Origin: Chitinophaga oryzae
GTDB lineage: Bacteria > Bacteroidota > Bacteroidia > Chitinophagales > Chitinophagaceae
Assembly: GCF_012516375.2 (NCBI RefSeq)
Contig: NZ_CP051204.2
Span: 2,790,001 to 2,854,000, forward strand
DNA length: 64,000 nt
Reading direction: 5' to 3'
Under the pieces are notes generated by a model. The model saw only the letters and a program-made list of their open reading frames with translations. It did no database searches and was not told the DNA's origin. Positions 27,868 through 37,723 of this stretch are shown here, piece by piece (the first letter of the stretch is position 1; the number at the start of each line of letters is the position of its first letter). The translations under genes and the position numbers were made by a program.

Positions 27868-29460
27868 CTATAGCTGTAGTATTTCCGTGACGCCCGTTTC
27901 TTCCAGGAAGCGGGCGTCGTGCGATACCACGACCAGCGTACCCTGGTACGCGGCGAATATCTGTGTCAGCATCCGGATGTTGGTCAGGTCCAGGTTGTTG
28001 GTCGGTTCGTCGAGGATGATCATGTCGGGCGACTGGCTGCGGAGCGTCATACAGCACAGGGCCAGCCGGAGCGTTTCTCCGCCGCTCAGCGCGCTGCAGG
28101 GTTTGTCCCAGTCGTCGGGCCCGAAAAGGAACCGCACCAGCATAGTATTCAGTTTCCCTTCGTCCAATTTGATATCGTTGCTGGCGGCCGCCTGTTGCCT
28201 CACGGTCTTGCTGCGGTCTATACTGCTGTAGTCCTGGTCCAGCACAAGGCTGCTGAATGGTGCTACGTACAGGCGTCCCTGTTGGGCCGGCAGCTGGCCG
28301 GTGATAAGTTTGATGAGGGTAGACTTACCGCTGCCATTGTTGCCGGCAATAGCCAGCCGGTCGCCGCTTTTGATAATAAAATCCAGTGGCTGCGGCCATA
28401 AGGGCGCTCCATCGGGCCAGGCGTAGTTCAACTGTTCTGCCTGTACCAGTATTTTGCCTTTATGTCCCGGCGGCGTGGCGAAATGCCCCTTCATGATACG
28501 CGCCACCTGGTCGTTGGCCGAAGCGGCGTCCAGCGTGGCCTGCAAGCCGGCTACTTTTTCCGCATGCACCTCCTGGGTGCGGGCGGTGGTTTTGGCGGCC
28601 TGGTCCCTGCGTCCGTTCATCAGGATCTTTGGAATGTTCCCTTCGCTGCGGCTTTTGTTTCCGCGGGCATTTTCCCGCTGTTGTCTTTCAAAGGCCTGTT
28701 GCTGCGCAGCCCGCGCCTCTTTCAGCGATTTCTCCGCATGCGCGATCTGTTGCTGCAGCGCTGCTGTTTCTTCGGCTTTTTTCTTCTCGTAGAAGGCGTA
28801 GTTGCCGCCATACACCTGCAGCCGTGCGTTGTTCAGCTCCCAGATGGGGCTGCACAGCTCCAGCAATTGCCGGTCGTGGCTCACGATCAGCAGCGATTTG
28901 CTGTTGCGGGCCACCCAGTCGTATAGCTGTGCCCGTGCGGTCTTGTCAAGGTGATTGGTGGGCTCGTCCAGCAGGATGGCTGCCGGTACAGTGAGGTCGC
29001 TGCCGGCGAGGAACGCCCGCGTTTTTTCACCGCCGCTAAGCTGTGAAAAGGCGGCCGTTAGCGGAATATGGGCGATGTTCCACCGGGCGAACAGCTGTTC
29101 GCAGCGCTCCATAATATCCCAGTCGTCACCCAGGGCGTCGAAATGGGCTTCCTGCGTGTCGCCGGCCAGGATGGCCTGCAGCGCGTGTATTTTGGCGTCG
29201 ATGCCCAATACCTGCGCTACGGTACGGTCGTTGAACTGCCCAAAATGCTGTGGTACATAATACAACGGTGCATTCCGCACAATCGATCCGCTTTGCGGCG
29301 CCAGCTGGCCTGCCAGTATTTTCAGCAGGGTGGACTTGCCGGCGCCGTTATCGCCGGTGATGGCGGCATGTTCGTTCTTGTCCAGTGTGAAATGCAGGTC
29401 ATCAAATAATACCCTGTTGGGCGGCAGTTGAAAATGGATATGTTGTGCGGTCAGTAGCAT
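27868..29460 (-). CDS. ABC-F family ATP-binding protein
   Basis: The cytosolic protein of about 530 residues has two ABC ATPase domains and no membrane segment. Walker A motifs are GDNGAGKST and GNNGSGKST, signature motifs are LSGGEKTRAFL and LSGGETLRLAL, and Walker B motifs are ILLDEPTNHLD and IILDEPTNNLD. The domains are joined by a charged coiled linker (EKKKAEETAALQQQIAHAEK). ABC-F proteins act on the ribosome in translation control or antibiotic protection. I chose ATG 29460 because the TTG at 29484 adds eight residues before the conserved start. Confidence 0.93.
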   Translation of the reverse strand: MLLTAQHIHFQLPPNRVLFDDLHFTLDKNEHAAITGDNGAGKSTLLKILAGQLAPQSGSIVRNAPLYYVPQHFGQFNDRTVAQVLGIDAKIHALQAILAGDTQEAHFDALGDDWDIMERCEQLFARWNIAHIPLTAAFSQLSGGEKTRAFLAGSDLTVPAAILLDEPTNHLDKTARAQLYDWVARNSKSLLIVSHDRQLLELCSPIWELNNARLQVYGGNYAFYEKKKAEETAALQQQIAHAEKSLKEARAAQQQAFERQQRENARGNKSRSEGNIPKILMNGRRDQAAKTTARTQEVHAEKVAGLQATLDAASANDQVARIMKGHFATPPGHKGKILVQAEQLNYAWPDGAPLWPQPLDFIIKSGDRLAIAGNNGSGKSTLIKLITGQLPAQQGRLYVAPFSSLVLDQDYSSIDRSKTVRQQAAASNDIKLDEGKLNTMLVRFLFGPDDWDKPCSALSGGETLRLALCCMTLRSQSPDMIILDEPTNNLDLTNIRMLTQIFAAYQGTLVVVSHDARFLEETGVTEILQL

Positions 29461-29703
29461 GCGTGTCGTTTGTCTTGTAAACAATAAGGTTCCGGGCGGC
29501 GTTGAGAGCTACTTGTTTCATGGGTGTAAATTTTAGATAAGAAAATAATCACCGGCCATGCCGTATGATTTATTAAAATCAGTAAATAAACTAAATGACT
29601 AAATGGAAAAATGACCTGATGGCCAGGGTTCCGGAGCGGAACAAAAGGTTATATGTGTGTGGGTAATTCTCACATGATGGAGCAAAGGTACAATTTTTTC
29701 GGA

Positions 29704-31011
29704 TCAGGCCAAAGGAAATGACAGAAAAAACGAGCAACCCTTGTCTGGATTGTTCTGGAACCATATACGGCCATGCTGCGCTGCGGTATATTCTCCGCAC
29801 AGGTAGAGGCCCAGGCCGATGCCTTTTTCGTTGCCTGTACCAAAAGTAGAGCGGGCTTTCAGTGAGAAGATCTCCGGCACCCGTTTGGGGTCTATGCCGG
29901 TGCCGGTATCGCGGATGGTGATCAGGCACTGCCGGTTTTCCGGCCGCGCTTCGAGGATGATCTGGCCGCCGGGGGCGGTGAACTTAATGGCATTGCCTAC
30001 CAGGTTGCGGATAATGAGCTGCAGCATGTTGAGGTCGGCCATGGCAGTGAGGTTTTTATCAATATCCGTGGTCAGGTGTAATCGTTTGTTGGTGATAAAG
30101 GTGGTGTGGATGTCGAGCACCGGCATCACGGCCTTGAACACGTTGACAGGCGCGAGATGTACGGTAAGGCCCTGCAGCTGGCCTTTAGACCACAGCAGCA
30201 TATTGTACAGCATGTCCTGCGTGGTATTGACCATGGCCAGCAGTTCCGCTTCCATCTGCAGCTTTTGCTCCGGCGGCAGCTGGATGTCTTTCATCAGTTC
30301 AAGATAAGATTGTATGGAAGCCATCGGGCTGCGAAGGTCGTGGGAGATAATGGAAAACAGCTTGTTCTTTTCCGTGTTCAGCATTTCGAGCACCCGCGTC
30401 TTTTCTTCTCCCTGCTGCTTTTCGCGGTTATACGCATTTTTCAGGTAGATGGTACCGAAGAAAATGACCAGTACGCTGGTCAGATAAGTGGCGGAGAGGT
30501 CCACGATTTTCGATGCGCGGCTGACATACATGTCAGGCACCAGCTCAGGATGATAGTACTCGATAAGAATGATGGTCGTCACCAGCAGCAGGTTAAACAC
30601 CAGCCATATCACGTATTGCCCGGGGGGCGCCACGATCATCACCAGGAAGAAAGTAAGGGTGAAGGTCAACAGGCTGGCGCCGGAAATGCCGGAACTTACA
30701 AAATAGATCCAGGCAAACAGGAGGTTGACCAGCACTACGGAGACGGCTATACTGAGTGCTGACCGGTTTTTGAAACGGGACAGATAATACAGGCCCGCCA
30801 GGGCCAGCAGCAGGATAATGAAGATCAGTCCTGTTGTCCGGAGGCCGGTAAAATAATTGAAAGGCGCCTGTACGATGCTCACCACCATTGCTAGGAGGCA
30901 CATAGAATTAAAAATGCGGTTTTCCAGGGTTACTTCAGCAGGAGGGCCCACAAGGTACAGGAGTTTCGCTTGTAGCTGCTTTCTAAAGTCAATTCTCATA
31001 GATGATGGCAT
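29704..31011 (-). CDS. Membrane sensor histidine kinase
   Basis: The protein of 435 residues has about six N-terminal transmembrane helices (35-190). A short coiled stretch is followed by a HisKA domain with His224 in FSIISHDLRSPM and a HATPase domain with LIRNLVGNAIKFT (N box), DTGTGIDP (G1) and GIGLGLYLCGEY (G2). There is no extracytoplasmic domain of size, so it probably senses a membrane-linked signal. No response regulator is adjacent. It is divergent from an MFS gene. Confidence 0.9.
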   Translation of the reverse strand: MPSSMRIDFRKQLQAKLLYLVGPPAEVTLENRIFNSMCLLAMVVSIVQAPFNYFTGLRTTGLIFIILLLALAGLYYLSRFKNRSALSIAVSVVLVNLLFAWIYFVSSGISGASLLTFTLTFFLVMIVAPPGQYVIWLVFNLLLVTTIILIEYYHPELVPDMYVSRASKIVDLSATYLTSVLVIFFGTIYLKNAYNREKQQGEEKTRVLEMLNTEKNKLFSIISHDLRSPMASIQSYLELMKDIQLPPEQKLQMEAELLAMVNTTQDMLYNMLLWSKGQLQGLTVHLAPVNVFKAVMPVLDIHTTFITNKRLHLTTDIDKNLTAMADLNMLQLIIRNLVGNAIKFTAPGGQIILEARPENRQCLITIRDTGTGIDPKRVPEIFSLKARSTFGTGNEKGIGLGLYLCGEYTAAQHGRIWFQNNPDKGCSFFLSFPLA

Positions 31012-31015
31012 ATAG

Positions 31016-31023
31016 CAAAGCTA
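31016..31023 (-). promoter_or_regulatory. Possible -7 promoter box of the histidine kinase gene
   Basis: On the minus strand TAGCTTTG matches TAnnTTTG exactly, just upstream of the kinase ATG. No good -33 TTTG is at the normal distance, so support is partial. The rest of the 31012-31173 divergent gap is AT-rich and unremarkable. Confidence 0.35.
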
Positions 31024-31173
31024 AAAAAATAGGAAGATTAGAACTGGTCTACCTGAAATTTGCAAACTGGACTAATTAAAAATAACTACATAATGTGAAA
31101 TTTACATACTAAAAAGCGTACCATATTTTTTTAAAGGGTCCGACGAATCACATAAAGAAACAACGAAAGGAGA

Positions 31174-32385
31174 ATGATAGCGAAGATTACGCAGACCTAC
31201 CGGTCTTCCTTCAGTGGCCTGAGCAGAGAGACATGGTTACTGAGCCTGGTGATATTGATTAACCGTACGGGCACCATGGTGGCGCCGTTTCTGAGCATCT
31301 ATCTCACGAAAAACCTGCACCGCGACATTGCAGATGCGGGCCTCATCATCACCCTGTTTGGCGTAGGCGCTGTACTGGGATCGCTGGCCAGCGGTTATTT
31401 TATTGACAAACTGGGCTTCCGGGCCGTTCAGATTTTTACTTCCGTCACCGGCGGTGTTTTGTTCATCGCCTTTGGTTATATCACTCATTTCCCGGCGCTG
31501 TGTGTGATGACGGTCATCCTGAGTTTTGTGGCGGAAGCCTTCCGGCCTGCCAATGGGGCAGCTATTGCCGCTTATTCCAAACCGGAGAACCTGACCCGTT
31601 CCTATTCGCTTAACCGGTTTGCCATGAACCTGGGCTGGGCGTTGGGCAGTTCCCTCGGCGGCATACTGGCAGCCATCAATTATCACCTGCTGTTCTGGGT
31701 GGAAGGCGGTGTATACATCACCGTCGGCCTGTTAATTACCTTTTTATTGCCTGCTTATAAAGGCGTTCCGCGCAAGTCCGCTGTCAGCGGCATCGCCCGC
31801 GATCTGCCTATCTGGAAAGATCCTTTCCTGTTCCGGTTCCTTATCTGGGTAACGGTGTATACCGCTTCTTTCGGGCTCATTTTCCGCCTGGTGCCTATCT
31901 ATTGGAAAGAAGACTGGCATATCAACGAATCGGTGATCGGGTTGCTGCTGGGGGTGAACGGCGTTATTATCGCGCTGTTTGAAATGGTGCTGGTAAGACG
32001 CTGGGAGAGCCGTAAATCAGCTATGTACTATATTATAGGCGGCGTGGTGGTAACAGCGGCGGGTTACCTGTTTTTCATTATTCCCCCGGTAGTGCCGATT
32101 GCACTGGCTTTCCTGGGAGTGGTGTTTTTTACGGTGGGGGAGATGATGGCGTTTCCTTTTATCAATGCGGTGATCATGGGCCGTTCCAACGATACTAACA
32201 GGGGCCGTTATGCGGCGGCCTATGCGCTGACCTGGTCGGTAGCGCAGGTGGTAGGTCCCGGCGGCGGCGCCCTGGTGGCGGAGCGTTGGGGCTTTGGTAT
32301 GCTGTGGTCTATATTGATAGGGGTTTGTCTTATCTGTGCGGCGGGATTGTGGCGCCTCTCCCTGAAAAAGGCCGTGGCGGCTTGA
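31174..32385 (+). CDS. Major facilitator superfamily transporter
   Basis: The protein of 403 residues has 12 predicted helices. The MFS loop-2 region reads GSLASGYFIDKLGFRAVQI, and GRSNDTNRGRYAAAYALTWSVAQ is typical of drug-exporter-like members (YdgI/MdtH-like). The N terminus LSLVILINRTGTMVAPFLSIYLTK supports the same group. It is most likely an efflux pump, with substrate unknown. It lies alone between the divergent kinase gene and the hybrid sensor gene, 73 bp upstream of the latter. Confidence 0.9.
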   Translation: MIAKITQTYRSSFSGLSRETWLLSLVILINRTGTMVAPFLSIYLTKNLHRDIADAGLIITLFGVGAVLGSLASGYFIDKLGFRAVQIFTSVTGGVLFIAFGYITHFPALCVMTVILSFVAEAFRPANGAAIAAYSKPENLTRSYSLNRFAMNLGWALGSSLGGILAAINYHLLFWVEGGVYITVGLLITFLLPAYKGVPRKSAVSGIARDLPIWKDPFLFRFLIWVTVYTASFGLIFRLVPIYWKEDWHINESVIGLLLGVNGVIIALFEMVLVRRWESRKSAMYYIIGGVVVTAAGYLFFIIPPVVPIALAFLGVVFFTVGEMMAFPFINAVIMGRSNDTNRGRYAAAYALTWSVAQVVGPGGGALVAERWGFGMLWSILIGVCLICAAGLWRLSLKKAVAA

Positions 32386-32458
32386 TCCATAACCATTTCG
32401 TGTGAGCCGGACCATTTAAATCCTTATATTTATAGCGGATTTAAATGAAATATCGCTG

Positions 32459-35400
32459 ATGGCCATTGTTGATACAGTTAATACAGACAGGTATCCCTTT
32501 CTTGCCGGCGGAGGAGAAACGGGTGCGCTGATCCGGAATTATCCCTGGGAGAAGACGTCGATAGGTCCGGCAGATGGATGGCCACAGAGTTTGAAAACCT
32601 GTCTGAGGATCATTCTCACTTCCAGCCAGCCCATGTTCGTATGGTGGGGCCCGGAGCTGATCAATTTTTACAACGACGCTTACCGTGCCATCGTGGGCGG
32701 TAAACACCCGGCCAGCCTCGGACAACCGGCCCATAAAGTATGGACGGAAATCTGGGGCCATATCGTGCCGCGCGTGGAGCAATGCCTGCACAACAATGAA
32801 GGCACCTACGACGAGGCCATGCTGCTGATCATGGAACGCAACGGCTACCCGGAAGAAACCTATTATACATTTTCGTACAGTCCCATCCCCGGCGACGACG
32901 GCGTGCCGGCAGGTATCCTCTGCGCCAATACTGACGATACCGATCGTATCTTATCGGCACGGCAGATGCGCACGCTCAAAGACCTGGCGAGGTATAATCT
33001 CAACAGCAAACGGGTACAGGACGTTTATACCAACAGCCTGCTCGCGCTGCAGGAGAATGAACACGATTTTCCTTTCGCTTTTTTCTATGCCATCGATCAT
33101 GCCGTTCCTCATCTGAAGGGTTATACGGTCCATGACCTGCCGGAGAACGTATTTCCCCGGGAGGCGAACGCGGATGACAGTACGCTGATCTGGCCGCTGG
33201 CAGAGGTGCTCCGGCGCAACAGTCCCCTGTTGACGGAGCAGCTGCAGCTCAAGGCCGGTCCGCTGCCCTCCGGCTCCTGGAAGTTATCGCCGGACAAGGC
33301 GCTGGTGCTGCCGGTACAGCATAACAATTCCGGTGCGCATTATGGAGTGCTGATCATCGGGTTAAACCCGCACCGGAAGCCGGACGAAAAATACCTTGCA
33401 TTCTTTCAGCTGGTTGCCGATCAAATCGGTGGCGCCATTGCCAGTACCAAAGCGTATGAAGAAGAACAACGGCGGGTTAATTCGCTGATGGAGATAGATC
33501 GGGCCAAAACCATTTTCTTCAGTAACATCAGCCACGAATTCCGGACGCCGCTGTCCCTCATGCTGGGACCCCTGGAAGATATGCTGGCCCGTGCCGGCGA
33601 ACTACCGGAGGGAATGAAGGAGGAGTTGCAACTGGCACAGCGTAATACGCGGCGGCTGCTGAAACTGGTCAATTCCCTGCTGGACTTCTCCAGCATAGAA
33701 GCCGGCAGGATGCAGGCCAGCTATGCTCCTGTGGATATAGCGGCGCTCACCCGCGACCTGGTGAGCAACTTCGAACCTGCCATCAAAAAAGCGGGGGTAA
33801 CGCTGGTCGCTGATTATGAACATCTTTCCCAGCCCGTGTATGTGGACAGGGACATGTGGGAGAAAATAGTGCTGAACCTCGTCTCCAACGCTTTTAAATA
33901 CACCCTGGAAGGACGGATCACTATCAGCCTGCGTGAATACGCTGAAAACGTGGAGCTGACCGTGGAAGATACCGGTGTGGGCATTCCGGAAGCGGAACTG
34001 CCCCAGATGTTCCAGCGTTTTCACCGGGTGCAGAATAAAAACGGCCGCAGCCAGGAAGGCACCGGTATCGGGCTGTCGCTGGTCAACGAGCTGGTAAAGC
34101 TTCATGGCGGTACCATACAGGTGAACAGCCGGGAAGGAGAAGGAACGGTGTTTACCGTCAGCCTGCCGTTGGGACATGTCCATCTGCCCGCCGACAAGGT
34201 AATACATACTGCCGGCCATGCCGGCACGGATAGCCGCTATGCCTTTATGGAAGAAGCTTCCCGCTGGGACGATCCCGCACATCCTAAAACAACCGGTCCG
34301 GATGAAGGCAGACCTTACGTGCTGCTGGCAGATGATAATGCCGACATGCGGGAATATATCCGGAGATTGCTGGGCGATCATTTTGAAGTGATTGCCGTCA
34401 GGGATGGTGCCGCCGCGCTGGAGGCCATTGCCCGCCGTCCGCCCGACCTGGTGATCAGTGACGTGATGATGCCGCTGATAGATGGTTTCGCGCTGGTGAA
34501 GCTGTTGAAACAGAACCCTCTCACCATGCACCTGCCCGTGCTGCTGCTGTCTGCCCGCGCAGGCGAAGATGCCACGGTAGAAGGACTGGGGGCCGGCGCG
34601 GACGATTACCTGGCCAAACCTTTCTCTTCCCGCGAACTGATGTCCCGGGTGGATGCCAATATTAACACTGCCAAAGCCCGCAACCATGCGGCCAGCCAGT
34701 TGCGCGACCTGTTCAGGCAGGCGCCGGTGGCCATCCTGCTGTTGCATGGCCCTGATCATGTGGTGGAACTGGCCAACAGCCGCTACCTGGAGACGGTAAA
34801 CATGGAAGAAGAGGAGCTTATCGGCAAGTCCCTGCTGGACATTGCGCCGGTACTGCATACCAACGGGTACCGGGAGCTGCTCGACAAGGTATTGCAAACC
34901 GGTGAGCCTTATGAAGCCCAGGCGCAGGAATTAACGTTTATCCGTCAGCGTAATCCCGTCAAACAGTATTTCAATTATGTGCTGCATCCCGTGCGTAGCT
35001 ACAGCGGGAGCATCACCGGTATCATGATGGTAGCGGTGGACGTGACGGAAACGATCAACGCGCTGCAGCGGGTGGAGAGCAGCGAAAAATACTATCGCCA
35101 TCTTTTACAGGGGCTTCCGGCCGCTATCTACACCTGCGATGCGGAAGGCCGCATCCTCTGGTATAATGAAGCGGCAGTGGCGCTGTGGGGCCGCACGCCG
35201 GTGGTCGGACAAGATCTGTGGTGCGGCTCCTGGAAGATATTTGATGTTGACGGTAAAACGCCCGTTCCACTGGAGACCTGCCCGATGGCGCAGGCGCTAA
35301 AGACGGGAGAAGCGGTCCGGGATGCAGAGATTGTCGTGGAAAGACCCGACGGCTCCCGCAGGCACGTGCAGCCTTACCCTGACCCGATCCTGGATGACCA

Positions 35401-36655
35401 GGGGCGTGTAACCGGCGCCGTTAATATGCTGATCGATATCACGGAATTAAGAGCTGCACAGATACACATGGCCCGGCTGGCCGCTATTGTGCAAGGCTCT
35501 GACGACGCCATTATCAGTAAAACGCTCGACGGTACCATCACGACGTGGAACCCCGGTGCGGAAAAACTTTTCGGATATACCAGCGAAGAAGCCATCGGGC
35601 AGTCGATCATGATGTTGATACCGGAAGAGCGGGCATCGGAAGAAACGGAAATTATAGACCGTTTAAGAAAAGGCATCGTGGTCGACCATTTTGAAACCAA
35701 ACGCAGAACCAAAGACGGCCGGCTGCTGGATATTTCTTTAACCGTATCTCCGCTCAGGGACGCCAGGGGCTATATTGTAGGCGCTTCCAAAATAGCACGC
35801 GATATCACCGAACAGAAAAAGCTGTTCTCCGCGCTCCAGGAAAGCGAAGCCCGTTATATGAAGGTGGCGCAGGAAATGGAGGAAATAGTAGCACAACGCA
35901 CGCTTGAGCTGACGGAAGCCAATTATTACCTGGAAAAATCCAACAAAGAACTCGAACAGTTTGCCTTTGTGACCAGTCATGACCTGCAGGAGCCTTTGCG
36001 TAAAATCCATACGTTCGCAGGCCTGCTCTGTGATTCCAGGCAGGACACGCTCAGCGACACCGGAAAGCTATACATCGAAAAGATGATGATCAGCGCCCGG
36101 CGGATGTCGCAGCTGATCCATGACCTGCTCAACTTCTCCCGGCTTAACCGTACAGACGATCCCTTTGTGCCTACTGATCTCAACGAGGTGATGGTCCACG
36201 TGCTGAACGATTTCGAAGTAACAGTAGGACAGAAAAAAGCTTCCGTGACGATCGATCCGTTGCCAACCATACCGGCGATACCTTTGCAGATGAACCAGCT
36301 GCTGTACAACCTGCTGGGCAACGCGCTGAAGTTTACATCAGAAGACCGTGACCCGGAAATCCGTGTCAGCGCACGGCTGCTTACGCCGGAAGATTTCGTG
36401 ACCTATACTGAGCTGGATGTCAACCGCAGCTATTATGAAATTGCTGTAAAAGACAACGGTATCGGTTTTAACCAGATATATGAAAACAAGATCTTCCAGA
36501 TTTTTCAACGGCTCAATAACCGCACGGCTTATGAAGGCACCGGTATAGGACTGGCCCTGTGCAACAAGATCGCTATCAACCACAAGGGATGTATCCGTGC
36601 GTTGGGCGTTCCGGGCGAAGGCGCTGTCTTTAACGTTGTTTTGCCTGCCATGTAA
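32459..36655 (+). CDS. Hybrid sensor with two histidine-kinase cores and an internal receiver
   Basis: The cytosolic protein of 1398 residues shows this order: PAS/GAF-like sensory region (about 1-340), HisKA with His359 (FSNISHEFRTPLSLML), HATPase (LNLVSNAFKYT, GTGIGLSLVNEL), receiver with Asp668 (LVISDVMMPLIDGF) and Lys in DDYLAKPF, then three PAS domains (about 745-1130; IITTWNPGAEKLFGYTSEEA in the third). A second HisKA with His1174 (VTSHDLQEPLRK) and a second HATPase (GTGIGLALCNKIA) follow. There is no membrane segment. Two complete kinase cores around one receiver suggest internal relay or two outputs. No DNA-binding domain is present, so a partner regulator is needed. Confidence 0.92.
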   Translation: MAIVDTVNTDRYPFLAGGGETGALIRNYPWEKTSIGPADGWPQSLKTCLRIILTSSQPMFVWWGPELINFYNDAYRAIVGGKHPASLGQPAHKVWTEIWGHIVPRVEQCLHNNEGTYDEAMLLIMERNGYPEETYYTFSYSPIPGDDGVPAGILCANTDDTDRILSARQMRTLKDLARYNLNSKRVQDVYTNSLLALQENEHDFPFAFFYAIDHAVPHLKGYTVHDLPENVFPREANADDSTLIWPLAEVLRRNSPLLTEQLQLKAGPLPSGSWKLSPDKALVLPVQHNNSGAHYGVLIIGLNPHRKPDEKYLAFFQLVADQIGGAIASTKAYEEEQRRVNSLMEIDRAKTIFFSNISHEFRTPLSLMLGPLEDMLARAGELPEGMKEELQLAQRNTRRLLKLVNSLLDFSSIEAGRMQASYAPVDIAALTRDLVSNFEPAIKKAGVTLVADYEHLSQPVYVDRDMWEKIVLNLVSNAFKYTLEGRITISLREYAENVELTVEDTGVGIPEAELPQMFQRFHRVQNKNGRSQEGTGIGLSLVNELVKLHGGTIQVNSREGEGTVFTVSLPLGHVHLPADKVIHTAGHAGTDSRYAFMEEASRWDDPAHPKTTGPDEGRPYVLLADDNADMREYIRRLLGDHFEVIAVRDGAAALEAIARRPPDLVISDVMMPLIDGFALVKLLKQNPLTMHLPVLLLSARAGEDATVEGLGAGADDYLAKPFSSRELMSRVDANINTAKARNHAASQLRDLFRQAPVAILLLHGPDHVVELANSRYLETVNMEEEELIGKSLLDIAPVLHTNGYRELLDKVLQTGEPYEAQAQELTFIRQRNPVKQYFNYVLHPVRSYSGSITGIMMVAVDVTETINALQRVESSEKYYRHLLQGLPAAIYTCDAEGRILWYNEAAVALWGRTPVVGQDLWCGSWKIFDVDGKTPVPLETCPMAQALKTGEAVRDAEIVVERPDGSRRHVQPYPDPILDDQGRVTGAVNMLIDITELRAAQIHMARLAAIVQGSDDAIISKTLDGTITTWNPGAEKLFGYTSEEAIGQSIMMLIPEERASEETEIIDRLRKGIVVDHFETKRRTKDGRLLDISLTVSPLRDARGYIVGASKIARDITEQKKLFSALQESEARYMKVAQEMEEIVAQRTLELTEANYYLEKSNKELEQFAFVTSHDLQEPLRKIHTFAGLLCDSRQDTLSDTGKLYIEKMMISARRMSQLIHDLLNFSRLNRTDDPFVPTDLNEVMVHVLNDFEVTVGQKKASVTIDPLPTIPAIPLQMNQLLYNLLGNALKFTSEDRDPEIRVSARLLTPEDFVTYTELDVNRSYYEIAVKDNGIGFNQIYENKIFQIFQRLNNRTAYEGTGIGLALCNKIAINHKGCIRALGVPGEGAVFNVVLPAM

Positions 36656-36753
36656 ATATTAAACCCAGACTCCTTCGATTGGTATTTTTTTTGATCGATG
36701 CAGCTGTCCGCCTATTTATCTCTTTTATCGTTGACCAGGTTAATTGCGTATTC

Positions 36754-37227
36754 ATGATTATAAAAGAGCTGCATGTGGTGATTGAAACACCCAAAGGGAG
36801 CAGTGAAAAATATGATTTCGACCCCGTGTCGCGCTTCTTTGTAATGAGCCAGTCATTGCCTGCGGGCATGATGTTCCCGTTTGATATGGGCTTTATTCCC
36901 GGGACAAGGGCGGAAGACGGAAACCCGCTTGATGTCATGGTGTTGTCCGAGTTTAAAACATTTACCGGTTGTATGATTAAATGCCGGTTGATCGGCGCTA
37001 TTAAAGCGATCGTTCATGAGCCTGACGGTATGCAGGTGCGCTGGGACAGGTACATTGCAGTGCCTTTTCTCTCCCGCGTGTACAAGGAACTGGACGTGGT
37101 GCCGGATAAACTGGTGCGGGAATTGGAGGGTTTCTTTGCGGCTTACCACGGACTGGAGGGCAGGTTGTTTAAGCCTGCCGGTTACCTGGATGCCGCTCCC
37201 GCCTACGAGCAGATAAAATTTGTTTGA
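36754..37227 (+). CDS. Family I inorganic pyrophosphatase-like protein with Asp-to-Asn change
   Basis: The protein of 157 residues resembles soluble pyrophosphatase: VIETPKGSSEKYDFDP, LPAGMMFPFDMGFIPGT and the active-site loop EDGNPLDVMVL. The family pattern is DGDPxD; here the middle aspartate, equivalent to Asp67 of the E. coli enzyme, is Asn57, while Asp55 and Asp60 remain. That aspartate takes part in activating the attacking water, so activity may be low or shifted. I chose ATG 36754 because it starts at the conserved beta strand; the longer frame from 36679 is an uncharacteristic extension. It is 1 bp upstream of the YetF-like gene. Confidence 0.85.
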   Translation: MIIKELHVVIETPKGSSEKYDFDPVSRFFVMSQSLPAGMMFPFDMGFIPGTRAEDGNPLDVMVLSEFKTFTGCMIKCRLIGAIKAIVHEPDGMQVRWDRYIAVPFLSRVYKELDVVPDKLVRELEGFFAAYHGLEGRLFKPAGYLDAAPAYEQIKFV

Positions 37228-37228
37228 T

Positions 37229-37723
37229 ATGGATATCGCTGGTGTCTTTTGGGGTGACGGAGAGAAACTGGACCTTCTGCAGATGTCTGTACGCGCCCTT
37301 TCCATGTTCTTCATCGCCCTTGTCCTGATCCGGCTGGGCGGCATGCGTATTTTCGGCAAACGTTCCGCCTTCGACACGATCATCATTATCATGCTGGGCG
37401 CTATCCTGGCACGAGGAGTGATCGGCGCGTCGCCGTTCTGGTCCACCGTAGCGGCATCAGCTACGATGGTGCTGGTCAACCGGCTGGTGGCATGGTTATG
37501 CGCCGCCAATGACACGGTCAATGACGTGATAAAAGGAAAACATTTACTGCTCTGCGAAAACGGGCAGATTCACTGGGACAATATGAAAGTGGCTTCTTTA
37601 AGTAAATCGGACCTGATGGAAAGTCTCCGGCTCGAAACAAAACAGGATTCACTGGAAAAGATAGAGAAGGCTTATATGGAAACCAACGGAAGGATCAGTT
37701 TTTTGCTGAAGAAGACTATCTGA
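37229..37723 (+). CDS. YetF/DUF421 membrane protein
   Basis: The protein of 164 residues has two to three N-terminal helices (MFFIALVLIRLGGMRIFGKRS is the family hallmark, with IIIIMLGAILARGVIG following). A C-terminal cytosolic YetF-type domain carries HLLLCENGQIHWDNM and KSDLMESLRL. I chose ATG 37229, 1 bp after the pyrophosphatase stop; an in-frame TTG lies at 37220. The family function is poorly known, and a structural or stress-related role at the membrane is usual. Confidence 0.85.
   Translation: MDIAGVFWGDGEKLDLLQMSVRALSMFFIALVLIRLGGMRIFGKRSAFDTIIIIMLGAILARGVIGASPFWSTVAASATMVLVNRLVAWLCAANDTVNDVIKGKHLLLCENGQIHWDNMKVASLSKSDLMESLRLETKQDSLEKIEKAYMETNGRISFLLKKTI

Noticed and set aside
33602..34897. 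Minus-strand frame (431 codons) opposite the hybrid kinase
   Set aside because: Shadow of conserved HATPase and receiver domains.
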